Shown here in pieces: positions 1 through 10,520 of a stretch of DNA of 64,000 nt. The notes under the pieces are model-generated. The model had not been told where the DNA came from and did no database searches. It was given only the letters and a program-made list of their open reading frames with translations. Position 1 is the first letter of the stretch, and each line of letters begins with the position of its first letter. The translations under genes and the position numbers were made by a program. Source of the DNA: Spiroplasma turonicum (lineage in GTDB: Bacteria > Bacillota_I > Bacilli_A > Mycoplasmatales > Mycoplasmataceae); the NCBI RefSeq assembly GCF_001262715.1, contig NZ_CP012328.1, forward strand, positions 1,054,001-1,118,000, given 5' to 3'.

Positions 1-82
1 AAAAGAAAATGAATTTCCTTATCCTAATAAAAAATACTTCAATTATTTAGAAATGGCATATAATTGAAGTATTGAGAAGTAA
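1..82 (+). CDS. 3' end of a lipoprotein-family gene (partial)
   Basis: Only the last 26 codons are in the window, read from base 2 to a TAA at 80-82 with one TGA read as Trp. The tail (EFPYPNKKY, YLEMAYNWSIEK) closely matches the C-terminus of the complete gene that ends at 1062 (EFPYYNKKY, YLDLAYNWSIGK). This is therefore the neighbouring copy of a tandem duplicated family. No function is recognisable. Confidence 0.75.
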
Positions 83-552
83 CTTAATTATTTTTATAAA
101 ATAAGTTTTTAATAATAGGTTATCTTATCCCATAATACAAGATTTAATAAATGATCTTGTATTTTTCTTTTTTTATTAAATATTATTAATTTTAAGACCA
201 AAAAAATTTTATATTGAAGGAAAATTGAATTTAATTTATTGAAAAAAGAATAAAAAATAAATTAAAAAATATTCCTAAAGAAATTTTTTTGAATATTTTA
301 TTAAGCATTTTATTAGTTTGGGTTTAAACTTTTGTCATATATTTTATATCAAATAAACGAATTATTAAAAATCAGACGTTATTTAAATATTGTTTAAATG
401 TTGTTTTATAGCATAATGAATTATCATTTAATTAATAATTTAATTATATAATTTATTTCCATACTACATTATTAAAGTTTTTATAATATAATAAAAACGT
501 AATTATTATTGTAAATATTATAAAAATTGGAAAAAATACTACGGAGGTTACA
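83..552. other. Non-coding gap between tandem lipoprotein genes
   Basis: No coding sequence is visible. The gap holds the terminator of the upstream copy at 134-170. It also holds a segment near 430-495 (ttaattatataat, later ttataatataat) that recurs after the next gene near 1085-1135. That direct repeat supports tandem duplication of a gene-plus-flank unit. Promoter-like TATAAT sequences lie in the second half, upstream of the gene at 553. Confidence 0.5.
134..170 (+). terminator. Intrinsic terminator after the partial lipoprotein gene
   Basis: A perfect 10-bp stem (AATACAAGAT at 134-143 with ATCTTGTATT at 154-163) and a 10-nt loop is followed by a T-rich run. It lies about 50 nt after the stop codon at 82. 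Confidence 0.75.
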
Positions 553-1062
553 ATGAAAAAATTACTTTTAACAATTTCATCATTTATTTTAATAACATCA
601 TTTTCCTTTAATGCAATTAGCTGTAGTAATGAAAAGGATTGATTTGAAATTATATATGATCACCCAAAAACAATGGAAGAATTAAAATCTCAGGCAGAAT
701 ATTATTTAGAGAAAGAATTAGATTATAAAGAAGAATTTAAAAAAGATGCAATAAAAGACGGCATGGAAAATGGGTCTAGTTATGATTATTATTATAATAA
801 TGATAATTGACAAAAAAGAAATATTTTCACTTTTACTCGATTAATTTGTTATGGATATGAAATGTATAAGCTAGATAATAAATTACAAAATTTAAAACTA
901 GAATCAAAAAAGTATAATGAATATTATAGTATTAGAACACTGGATGAAGAAGATTTTAAAGGTTATTATGAATTATTTGAAAAAGAAGAAGAGTTTCCTT
1001 ATTATAATAAAAAGTATGATAGTTATTTAGATTTAGCATATAATTGAAGTATTGGAAAGTAA
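553..1062 (+). CDS. Putative lipoprotein, tandem family copy
   Basis: A 169-residue protein with a classic mollicute lipoprotein start: Lys-Lys after Met, a hydrophobic segment (about residues 4-20) and a lipobox ending in AISC at residue 23, so it should be lipid-anchored on the outer membrane face. The mature part is acidic and rich in Tyr, Glu and Lys with no known domain. The start is set by GGAGG at 543-547, 5 nt before ATG. Three TGA codons are read as Trp. The C-terminus is nearly identical to the partial copy at 1-82, so this is one member of a tandem family. No function can be assigned. Confidence 0.8.
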
Positions 1063-1583
1063 ATAGGATATTTACTAATAATTTATAATTTAATTATATA
1101 ATTATAAAAATTGTTTAAAAAGTTATAATATAATACTCTAACAGAATCACTAGATTAATGATACAAAGAGTAGTTTTTTACATTTTAAGAATACATTAGA
1201 AAATTTCAATAATTTTTGAATAGGTTTAGTCAGTTTGTTGTTAAAATAAATTTTACAAACTTACATATATTACAAAAAAAGAACTAAATATTATAAATTT
1301 TTTAAGTAATTTCAAGTTTAATTATTTATTCAATTTTATATTAAAGAAGATAAAAATGGAAAAGAGGATATTTTGTAAAAATCTATGGATGGTTTTCATA
1401 GTGATAAAATGCTTATTTGATTAAAAAATTTGATAGAAAGTAATTGTCATCAATTTAAAAATATATTAACTAAATAAATTTTAATGAAATAAATTTTTAA
1501 AATAACATTTTACAAAAATAAAGGGTGCATTTATAATTTATGCACCTTTTATTTTTGTAAAACTTAAATATACGTATAACTTA
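1063..1583. other. Non-coding region, possibly with decayed sequence
   Basis: It begins with a repeat of the segment that precedes the 553 gene. A 30-codon reading frame at 1385-1477 (starting MDGFHSDKM) has no ribosome-binding site and no recognisable homology to me, and may be a gene fragment. The ridA terminator occupies the right end. Confidence 0.4.
1510..1560 (-). terminator. Intrinsic terminator of the ilvA-ridA operon
   Basis: A 21-bp inverted repeat (1510-1530 with 1540-1560), perfect apart from one G-U pair, with core GGGTGCAT/ATGCACC. It lies 24 nt beyond the ridA stop codon. The T-run needed for minus-strand termination is inside the outer part of the stem. Confidence 0.85.
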
Positions 1584-1958
1584 CTACTTAAATGCAGTTA
1601 CCTCAATTTCTATTAAACCGTTTTTTGGTAAAGTTTTTACTGCAAATGTAGATCTTGCTGGTTTATGTTCACCAAAAAAGTTGCCATAAATTTCATTTAC
1701 AATACTAAAATTATCCATATCAGATAATAATATAGTTGTTTTAACAACATTATTTTTAGAATAACCAGCCTCATTAAGCACATTCTCTATGTTTAATAAT
1801 GATTGTTTAGTTTGTTCTTCAATATTATTTTTTAACTCTGAAGTATTTGGGTCCATACCCAATTGTCCTGATAAAAATAAGAAGCCATTATCTGTTTTAA
1901 TAGCTTGAGAATAAGGTCCTAACGCTTTAGGAGCACTATTTGAATTTATAATTTTCAT
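1584..1958 (-). CDS. ridA: RidA family enamine/imine deaminase
   Basis: A 124-residue protein of usual RidA (YjgF/YER057c/UK114) length. It shows the family landmarks SAPKALGPYSQAI near the N-terminus, FLFLSGQLGMDP, and the near-terminal KPARSTFAV and LIEIEVTAF segments, including the conserved Arg that binds the substrate carboxylate. RidA hydrolyses reactive enamines such as 2-aminocrotonate and 2-aminoacrylate released by PLP enzymes, giving 2-oxoacids and ammonia in the cytosol. Its ATG overlaps the ilvA stop by one base (TAATG), so translation is probably coupled to the enzyme that makes its substrate. A strong terminator follows. Confidence 0.93.
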   Translation of the reverse strand: MKIINSNSAPKALGPYSQAIKTDNGFLFLSGQLGMDPNTSELKNNIEEQTKQSLLNIENVLNEAGYSKNNVVKTTILLSDMDNFSIVNEIYGNFFGEHKPARSTFAVKTLPKNGLIEIEVTAFK

Positions 1959-3202
1959 TATTTATATATTTCCTCCAAAAAATTTTTTTCAATAACATCA
2001 TAACCCAAATCTTCAAGTTCTTTAATTACATTTTTTAATTCATCCTTATGATTAATATCTATAACTAATTTTATTATCTCTCTGTTAATTTCTAAATTAT
2101 TATCAAATTGAGAATCTGAGATTTTATGAATCTGTACATGGTTTTTAGTAAAAACATTAGTAATATTTGACAAATGATCTTTAGATATTGGTGCATTAAC
2201 TCTCATAACAATTCTTCTATTCTCAGCAATTAATGCTCTATTTGTAATATTCATAAAAGTTGTTACATCAATATTTCCTCCAGTTAATACACATACTATT
2301 TTCTTGTTTTTTACATTTAATTTATTAAATAAAACCGCAGCAGATGTAACAGCACCTGCTCCCTCAGCAACAATTTTACAATTTTCAAATAAAAATAATA
2401 TTGTTCTTGCTATTTCTTCTTCAGAAACCAATACAACATCATCTACATATTTATTTAAAATCTCAAACGTAATGTCACCTGTTTCTTTTACAGCAATTCC
2501 ATCAGCAATTGATAATTTTCCTTTTACTTGAAATGGCTTATTATTTTTTCGGGCTTCATAATATGAAGGGACATTTACACTTTCAACACCAATAAGCTTG
2601 CAATTTGGGTTTACTTGTTTTATATATGTAGATATTCCAGATAAGATTCCTCCGCCTCCAACTGGAACTAAAACATAATCTGCATCTTTAACTTCTTCCA
2701 TTATCTCAACACCAATTGTTCCTTGACCTAAAACAACATCTAAATCATTGAATGCATGAACTAAGGTTTTACCAGTTTCTTTAACAATTTGTGTTGCCTT
2801 AACTTGTGCATCATCAAAAAAATTACCGTGCAAGATAACTTCTACACCATAGTTTTTAGTTGCATTTATTTTTGCTAGTGGTGCAGTTACTGGCATAACT
2901 ATTGTTGCTGGACAATTAAGCAAATTTGATGCATAACTAACTCCTTGGGAGTGATTACCTGCACTTGCAGCGACAACTCCTTTGGAAAGTTGGTTTTTAT
3001 CCATTTCTATCATTTTTGATAAGGCTCCTCTAATTTTAAAAGAACCAGCTTTTTGCAAGTTTTCAAGTTTTATATAAACTTCATTATCTGTTAATTGACT
3101 TAACTTTGTAGCTTTAATTATTGGTGTTTTATTAATATAAGGTTTAATCTTTTGGTATTTTTCTTCTATGACTTCTTTTGTTAATCTTGACATATCTATC
3201 AT
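1958..3202 (-). CDS. ilvA: Threonine ammonia-lyase (threonine dehydratase)
   Basis: A 414-residue PLP enzyme that converts L-threonine to 2-oxobutyrate and ammonia. The PLP lysine is in KAGSFKIRGA (about K56), the phosphate-binding loop is PVGGGGILSG, and a C-terminal ACT-like regulatory domain covers roughly residues 330-414 (RIVMRVNAPISKDHLSNI...). This is the medium-length form (catalytic plus one ACT). An upstream in-frame ATG at 3238 exists, but AAAGGGGG about 7 nt before the ATG at 3202 points to 3202. It is cotranscribed with ridA. Since this group normally lacks isoleucine synthesis, a catabolic role (2-oxobutyrate to an acyl-CoA and ATP) is an inference. Confidence 0.92.
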   Translation of the reverse strand: MIDMSRLTKEVIEEKYQKIKPYINKTPIIKATKLSQLTDNEVYIKLENLQKAGSFKIRGALSKMIEMDKNQLSKGVVAASAGNHSQGVSYASNLLNCPATIVMPVTAPLAKINATKNYGVEVILHGNFFDDAQVKATQIVKETGKTLVHAFNDLDVVLGQGTIGVEIMEEVKDADYVLVPVGGGGILSGISTYIKQVNPNCKLIGVESVNVPSYYEARKNNKPFQVKGKLSIADGIAVKETGDITFEILNKYVDDVVLVSEEEIARTILFLFENCKIVAEGAGAVTSAAVLFNKLNVKNKKIVCVLTGGNIDVTTFMNITNRALIAENRRIVMRVNAPISKDHLSNITNVFTKNHVQIHKISDSQFDNNLEINREIIKLVIDINHKDELKNVIKELEDLGYDVIEKNFLEEIYK

Positions 3203-3244
3203 AAAATACCCCCTTTCATTTGAATGGTAAACATTCATACTTAT

Positions 3245-3250
3245 TTTATA
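3245..3250 (-). promoter_or_regulatory. Likely extended -10 promoter of ilvA-ridA
   Basis: On the minus strand the sequence is TGCTATAAA, an extended -10 (TG, one base, TATAAA), about 42 nt before the chosen ilvA start. A -35 is poorly conserved (TATTGT or TTGTTT just upstream), as expected when the -10 is extended. Confidence 0.5.
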
Positions 3251-3325
3251 GCACTAATATATTTAAACAATATATTTATAATTAATTCAAAAAATAGAAA
3301 TAATTTTTTGTTTTTTAAATTATTT

Positions 3326-3355
3326 TCAAATAAAAAACCTAACTTAATTAGGTTT
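3326..3355 (-). terminator. Terminator of serS-thrS-tsaC
   Basis: Stem AAACCTAA (3335-3342) with TTAGGTTT (3348-3355), 5-nt loop, followed on the minus strand by TTTTTT. The stem overlaps the tsaC stop codon. Confidence 0.75.
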
Positions 3356-3890
3356 AATTTCTTATAATGTTTAAATCGCTATCTAAAAGTTTTGAAGCTT
3401 TATTATTTAATGTACCTACTCAAAAAAAACACTTAATTTGATTTTCTTTAGCAAAGTCTGATAAATCTTTTTTAGTACTTTTAAAAATATCACCACTATA
3501 ATTAACACTTGTAGAAAATAAAGGTCCTGTTTTATTAATTACCTTTAAAATATCTTTTCGTTTTGGTTTTCTAATTCCAAACACCTCGTTATTTTTATTT
3601 TTTAATAAAATAGTTGTTGGTTCTTTTGAATTCATTAGAATATTTTTAATTTTTTTATCAATTTTTATATCCATATAAGTTAAATGCCTTAACTTTGAAA
3701 TTAATATTATTAGCTTTTTGTCAATATTGCTTTTTTTAATATTATTAATTTTTCTTGCATTTTCTAGACTAACAACTGAACTAAGACCGTAAATTGTATC
3801 AGTCGGTAAAATTACAATGCTATTATTAAGTAAGTTTCCAACTGCTTCTTTAACTGCTTTTTTATTTAAAACACTATTCTCTATTTTCAT
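3354..3890 (-). CDS. tsaC: Threonylcarbamoyl-AMP synthase (Sua5/YwlC family)
   Basis: A 178-residue cytosolic enzyme that makes L-threonylcarbamoyladenylate from threonine, bicarbonate and ATP, the first step of tRNA t6A37 synthesis. Visible family motifs are ILPTDTIYGLSS (PTxTxYGL), a Lys-rich KKSNIDKKL segment, FGIRKPK and the TSVNYSGD signature (TSxNxSG). One TGA-Trp lies near the end (FFWVGTLNN). The start at 3890 overlaps the end of thrS by 17 nt; a longer frame inside thrS is possible but lacks support. tsaB and tsaE of the same pathway lie at 55-56 kb. Confidence 0.85.
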
Positions 3891-5775
3891 ACTCTTTAGA
3901 TATTTTTGAAACAAATTCATCAATACTAATTTGAATTTGTTCTTCATTTCCATAAGTTCTATAAGTAACTAAATTATTTTCAAGTTCTTTTTGTCCCAAT
4001 ACAATTATGTATGGTGTTTTTTTAGTGATTGCATTACGTATTTTATTATTTAATCTATCATCTCTATCACTTATAAAACATCTAATTTTTTTATCATGTA
4101 ATTTTGACTCTACTTGTCTTGCAAAATCATTATACTTTTCTGAAACTGGTATTATAGACACTTGAACTGGACTACATCATAGGGGCAATACTCCCATTGT
4201 TTGTTCTAATAAAATTGCTACAAATCTTTCATAAGTACCAATTAAACCTCTATGTATCATTATTGGTTTTTCTGGATTACCTTCACTATTAATAAATTCT
4301 AGATCAAATCTTTCTGGAAGTAAGAAGTCAAGCTGAATTGTAGAGACAGTTATTTCATGACCTAATGCTGTTTCAACTTGAATATCTAATTTAGGGCCAT
4401 AAAACGCTGCTTCACCAACCATTTTTTCATACTTAAGGTTAAGTTCATTCAACATACCTTCTAGTTGTTTTTCAGCATTATTTCACATTTCATCATTATT
4501 ATAATAATTTTCTTTATCATTAGGATCTCTCATAGATAAAGACAAGTATTTAATTTTGATATTAAACTGTTGTAAAACTTCGACTATTAACTTATAACAA
4601 TTTATAAATTCATCTTTTAACTGACTTGGTGTTACAAATATATGTGAGTCAGTTAATTCCATTGCCCTAACTCTTTCAAGACCAGTTAATGAACCTGAAA
4701 ATTCATATCTATGTTGGATCGCATGTTCTGCAAATCTTAATGGTAAATCTCTATAACTTCTAATTTTTGATTTATATACTGAGACGTGATGAGGACAATT
4801 CATTGGTCTTAAAACTAATGTTTCATTATCTGGAAGTTCAATTGGAGTAAACATATTTTCTCGATAATGGTTTCAATGACCTGATTTTTCATATAAAAGT
4901 TTTGAACCTAGTACTGGAGATTCAATTTGAATAAATCTATATTCGAACTCTTTTTCTTTTAGATATTTTTTTATTTCTTGTTTTAAAATTGCTCCATTGG
5001 GTAATCAAAATGGTAACCCTAAACCTATAACAGGGTCAATATTAAATATTTCTAAGTTTTCGTTTATGTATCTGTGGTCTCTTAATCTTTTGTCTTCTAT
5101 ACTTTTAATTATTTTTGATAATTGTTTTTTATCATTTGCTACAACAAAACTTATTTTTTGAAGCATTGTTTCTGATGCATCATTATTATAATACTCTCCT
5201 GAAAAGTTAATTATTTCTATTTCTCTAATATTAAAAGATTCTTTAAAAATAGGATATCTTACAATTAGATTTGAATCATTTATAAAAACAAATGGATAGT
5301 CAACTAAATTAAAATCTAATCTACTATTTAATAATTCATTTTTATAATAGTTGTTAAGATTTTGGTTGTAGTTTAATTCAAAATTGATGCCTTCTTTAAT
5401 TAATTGTTTAAATTGATCTTTTGTTGTAGTTAACTCTTCTTTTTTTATTCTTTCTTTTGAATAAAAAACAACTGATGCTTCTTCTTTGTTAATATCTTTT
5501 TTTGGGATTGAAACTTCAGTACCAGCAAAACATTTTAATACACTCGCTTCTAATATCAGTTTTGCCAAATAGTTATTAGATGATTTAATAATGTTTTCAT
5601 CTATTTCTATCAAACTTAATGAGCAATCTTTCTTTAATTTTGCCTCAAATGGTAATAGCTCATCTCCTAGTTTTGCAATAAATTTATTTGAGTCTATATT
5701 ATTTTTATTAAAAATATCTAAGATTGTAGTTGGTTCATTTACTTCGATAATTTTAGAATCAATATTTATTTTCAT
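3874..5775 (-). CDS. thrS: Threonyl-tRNA synthetase
   Basis: A 633-residue class II synthetase interrupted only by TGA-Trp codons. The order is an N-terminal TGS-type domain (about 1-60), the editing/SAD region (about 70-220), the catalytic core with RPMNCPHH (zinc-binding Cys and His), motif 2 ([18 protein letters not shown]) and motif 3 ([14 protein letters not shown]), and the anticodon-binding domain from SIIPVSEKY. It charges tRNA-Thr in the cytosol. AAGGAG at 5782-5787 sets the start, in the last codons of serS. It sits between serS and tsaC, which also consumes threonine. Confidence 0.95.
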
Positions 5776-5785
5776 ATATTCTCCT

Positions 5786-7033
<1,248 letters not shown>

Positions 7034-7141
7034 TTTATGGTATCTCCTTCTTCTATTTATATTAAAAAGATTACGTTAAAGTGTTTCCAATGTAAAATTT
7101 AAATTTATTAAATAAATCCATAAATTCCCTTTCAATACATT

Positions 7142-7178
7142 ATAGTTTTATATTAATTATTATACATTATAAAACTAT
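7142..7178 (-). promoter_or_regulatory. Inverted repeat enclosing a candidate serS promoter
   Basis: An 11-bp perfect inverted repeat (ATAGTTTTATA at 7142-7152, TATAAAACTAT at 7168-7178). Its 15-nt centre contains a minus-strand TATAAT at 7159-7164. A transcript from here would have a leader of about 120 nt. The -35 is weak. This could be an operator, or chance in AT-rich DNA. Confidence 0.35.
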
Positions 7179-7612
7179 TAAGTATTTAAAAGGCATAAGA
7201 TTAATTGATTGAGTCTACTCTTTTTTTAATATAATAATCTATTTATATATTTAAAATTTAAACCAATGCGTTTGCATTAACTTTATTAATCCAGTCTAAA
7301 AATTCTTGGAGAATATATTTTTAAATATATTTACTTTTAAATTATTGAATTTATCTAGTCTATTAAAACTGAAATAGTGTTAATTATTTTTTTATTTATA
7401 AAATGAAGGAATATGTTTTCTTATCAATATCTCAATATTAAGCATGTTATCTAAATAAAAACATATTACGAGAAAAATAAGATTCTAATTTTACATAAAC
7501 TTTATCTTCCTAAAGTTGTATGGTAATTTATTATCTATAATTTTATACTTATCTACTTGGCTACCTTTTTATTTAATTATTTTATATAAATACTTTTTAG
7601 GCTCTTATTAAA
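7179..7612. other. Non-coding gap upstream of serS
   Basis: No reading frame, RNA gene or strong repeat is recognised here on either strand. In particular I see no T-box-like specifier or antiterminator upstream of serS. Confidence 0.4.
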
Positions 7613-7660
7613 TCATAAAAAAAATATTTATTTTAATAGAGTGTATTAAAATAAATATTT
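7613..7660 (-). terminator. Strong intrinsic terminator
   Basis: A perfect 17-bp stem (7622-7638 with 7644-7660) and 5-nt loop, followed on the minus strand by eight T. It ends the transcript of the two small genes at 7708-8603. Confidence 0.85.
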
Positions 7661-7707
7661 GATAGCTACATAAAAGTAGGATTTTATAGTTTAATAGATA
7701 GTTTTTT

Positions 7708-8394
7708 TTAAAATAAGTTATCTGATGAAAATTTTATGTTATCTGGTAGGTACGGATTTAATCTTGAGCTGTCGTGTTTAATAGAATTTGCTTTACAAAA
7801 ATCTTTCAATTTTTTTATTTTTAATTTTAGTTCATCTTTTAAAGTATCTGTACTTTGCTCGTTTTCAATTCTATATTTTAAGTTTCTTATTTCTTGCTCC
7901 AATTTAAATAATTCCAATACTTTATTGTGATGTTTTTGTTTATCAAATTTTTTATACTTACTTTCAGGGATTAATGTTTTGTTTGGATAATAATTTATAT
8001 CAATATGTTTACAACCTATATGATGATATCCTTTTGATATTGCCTCAGACATAGTAATGTAATCAGTATCAAACTTTTCTAAAGAAATAACTTTTCCTTC
8101 AAATGGAATACATAAATCACATGAGCTTTTTTCTTCTTTAACATATACTAAAACTTTGTTCCTTAATGCTTGTTTGTTGCCAAAGCCATTAAAGATCCCC
8201 ATAATTGGTTTTTGTTCATTAGTTACTTCAATGTTTTCATTTTTATCAGTATTACTTTCATTCAGCTCTTTTGGTTCATTTACTTTTTTACTTTTTTTTG
8301 ATTTAGCATCTCTAATTTTTTTTCAAGGTATAATAAAATATAAAACTATTGCAATTAACAACAAAATTAAAATAACTCAATATGGTAAATTCAT
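7708..8394 (-). CDS. Membrane-anchored protein with a Cys/His domain resembling phage minor-capsid metal sites
   Basis: A 228-residue protein. One N-terminal membrane helix (about 3-23, LPYWVILILLLIAIVLYFII) is followed by a charged Lys/Glu linker, then CDLCIPFEGKVISL and GYHHIGCKHI near residues 90-140, then a Lys/Glu-rich coiled-coil tail. The CxxC...GKV.SL...HxxCxH pattern resembles the metal-binding core of phage head-morphogenesis/minor-capsid proteins, but no phage genes are near, so only a shared zinc fold is suggested. Two TGA-Trp codons precede a downstream ATG at 8202. The true ATG at 8394 overlaps the previous stop (TAATG), implying translational coupling. Function unknown. Confidence 0.7.
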
Positions 8395-8603
8395 TAATTG
8401 TTATTATTATTTAGATTTAAATAATAATCCTTTACTTCATATAAATTAATATTTTGTTGTTTATTACAATTCACACAGATACCAACAGAACTAGATTGAG
8501 TTTCAAAACTAATTGGATTATCAAATAAAAACTTTTTATAATCCCAACAAATTTTGCAGAATGTAAAAATATAATCTATATCTTCATCAAATGTGAATGC
8601 CAT
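8394..8603 (-). CDS. Small zinc-ribbon-like protein
   Basis: A 69-residue protein with two CxxC pairs (FCKICWDY at about 15-20 and GICVNCNKQ at about 42-47), the spacing of a small zinc ribbon. The C-terminus is Asn-rich. GGAGG sits 6 nt before the ATG. It overlaps the next gene by one base, so the two are probably made together. Function unknown; a role with the metal-site domain of its partner is a guess. Confidence 0.7.
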   Translation of the reverse strand: MAFTFDEDIDYIFTFCKICWDYKKFLFDNPISFETQSSSVGICVNCNKQQNINLYEVKDYYLNLNNNNN

Positions 8604-8612
8604 ATTATACCT

Positions 8613-8647
8613 CCAAAAAAAATTAAAATGAGAACCATTTTAATTTT
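8613..8647 (-). terminator. Terminator hairpin between ptsG and the zinc-ribbon gene
   Basis: A perfect 12-bp stem (AAAATTAAAATG at 8619-8630 with CATTTTAATTTT at 8636-8647) is followed on the minus strand by a run of T that runs straight into the GGAGG of the next gene. It ends ptsG, but also lies in any leader for the 8603 gene that starts upstream of it. Confidence 0.75.
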
Positions 8648-8655
8648 ACTATATT

Positions 8656-10425
8656 TTATTTTTTTACTAGACTTAATTGATTTTTAAGTGCATTAGCAAC
8701 ATGTTCCACATCAGGACCTATTACTATTTGTAGACCCTCAGAACCTAATCTTTTTAGACCAAATGCTCCGGAAGATTTAATTTTTGCATCATCAATTTTT
8801 GAGTTATCTTTAAGTATTAATCTTAATCTTGTTGCACAATTGTCGATTGAAACAAAATTATCTGATCCTATAGCATCTAAAATAATACTTGCTTTTTGAG
8901 CATATTTATCTCCAGAAACTTTAGATTTTGTATTATCTTGTTTTGTTGAATTATTAATTGCATTTTCATCTAATAATTCGCGTCCTGGGGTTTGTAACTT
9001 CATAAACTTAATTACAAATAAGAATACAAAGAAATAAACCGCTCCAGCTGCCGCTGATAAAACTAATATTCATAATGGGTTTGATAATCATAAATTATCA
9101 TGATATTTAGCTAAACCTCATGATTGAGCAAATGATATTGCATAATCAATAAATCCAGCACTAAATCCAAATCCTACTTGAATACTCATTGCAGTTGTTA
9201 TTCCGACAAAAATACCTGTAAGAATTGCATGTATACCTAATAAAACAGGTGCAATAAACACAAATGAGAATTCTATTGGTTCAGTTATTCCTGACAAGAA
9301 TGATACTCCCGCAACACCACCAAGGAATCCAGCTACTTCTTTACGTTTTTCTTTACGCGCTGCCATTATCATTGCTATAGCAGCCAATGGAAGACCTCCC
9401 ATCATTATAGGGAAGAATCCAGATTGGAATAATCCAGATGTTGATAATCCTTTTGCAAATGCATTTATATCACCATTAACAATTGCTCCAGTTGCAGTAA
9501 CGTTTCCTGTTGAAGGGCTTACTATATCACCTGTAAGAGGCATTTGGAATCAAAAGAATGTATTTAATATTTGGTGTAATCCAAATGGTAATAACAATCT
9601 ATTTAAAATACCATAAACCATAGTACCTGGTATTGCAACAGCAGGGTTTGTAGGGTTTGCAACAGCATTACCAAACTTCATTAAAACAAATTGTATTCAA
9701 GGTCAAACAATAGCAAATAGTAGACCAACTGGAATTGAAGCTGCAATTGCAACCATAGGTACAAACCTTCTACCTCCAAAGAATGACAAGGCAGTTGGTA
9801 ATTTAATATCTTTTAATCTGTTATAAAAATAAGCAGATAGACAACCAGCTACTATTCCTCCTAAAACTCCTATATTTAAAACATATTGAGCGCCAACTAT
9901 TGTGTCCTTAGTGCTTTCATCTGCACCATAAGTAGGAACATAGAATAAACTTGAAAATCAAGTTGTTGTTTCTGCTCCAGTTGCATCTTTTGATGTAACA
10001 CCAAATCTGTTCACGCCACTATAAATCATTTCTGGTAAAGTACCTTCTGCTGTCAATGCAGCTATTGCTAAATAAAATATTACAGCAACTAAGGCAACTT
10101 CTCCACGATGATCTTTTGCTAATCCGAATGCACAACCTATAGCGAATAATAATGGTAAATTATCAAACGGTATAGAACCGGGTTTTTGAATTATAAGTGA
10201 AATTCATCAACCTCAGCTGTGTTCATCTGCTAACTCCATACCAAGAGCACCAAAACGATTAAGAATTGCTGCAAATGGTAAAACAGCTATTGGAAATTGT
10301 AATGTCTTACCTAGTTCTTGAAGAAGTGTAAGAAATTTACTCCATGCATTTGGACCACTAGAGTTAGTTTTATTTACTTTAACTTTTTTTTCGCTTTTTG
10401 CGATACTAACTTTTGCTTCAGCCAT
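8656..10425 (-). CDS. ptsG: PTS EIICB transporter, glucose/GlcNAc superfamily
   Basis: A 589-residue membrane permease that takes up and phosphorylates a sugar using PEP-derived phosphate. After about 30 charged residues come the EIIC domain with multiple membrane spans (TLQFPIAVLPFAAILNRFG, FGLHQILNTFFW, and the GITEPIEFSFVFIAP signature at the substrate site) and a C-terminal EIIB domain with the phosphocysteine C530 in NCATRLRL. No EIIA domain is fused, so it needs one in trans. The exact sugar cannot be told from sequence; the symbol is by family only. Its neighbours (pyk, pfkA) are glycolytic. The region before the start carries a notable inverted repeat. Confidence 0.85.
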
Positions 10426-10449
10426 ATATATACCTTTCTACGAACAAAA

Positions 10450-10515
10450 AAGTTCCAAAATAATTATACCTTAAAACTTTAAAATTTTTTAAGTATTAAA
10501 ATTATTTTGGAACTT
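10450..10515 (-). promoter_or_regulatory. 16-bp inverted repeat spanning the ptsG promoter
   Basis: Perfect arms AAGTTCCAAAATAATT (10450-10465) and AATTATTTTGGAACTT (10500-10515) enclose 34 nt. On the minus strand a TATAAT (-10, 10463-10468) overlaps the proximal arm. The arm is followed by six T and then the ribosome-binding site at about 10430-10436. In read-through RNA from the upstream gene it would fold as a large-loop terminator. For the internal promoter, one arm lies at the start site and the other upstream, as in an operator pair. Confidence 0.6.
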
Positions 10516-10520
10516 ATTCC

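Noticed and set aside
1385-1477. 30-codon frame starting MDGFHSDKM
   Set aside because: No ribosome-binding site, too short, and no recognised similarity; kept only as a note in the gap description.
2304-2531. Plus-strand open frame opposite ilvA
   Set aside because: It lies wholly inside a well-supported conserved gene on the other strand, with no ribosome-binding site and no family features. Other plus-strand frames (6159, 7736, 8156, 12738, 13425, 39457, 49612) were dropped for the same reason.
3874-5775. Four separate open frames across thrS
   Set aside because: They are one gene; the breaks are TGA codons read as Trp. The same holds for serS, ptsG, eno, proS, lepA and others.
7034-7707. 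T-box or other amino-acid riboswitch upstream of serS-thrS
   Set aside because: No specifier-loop or conserved antiterminator sequence is visible; only an inverted repeat with promoter-like content.
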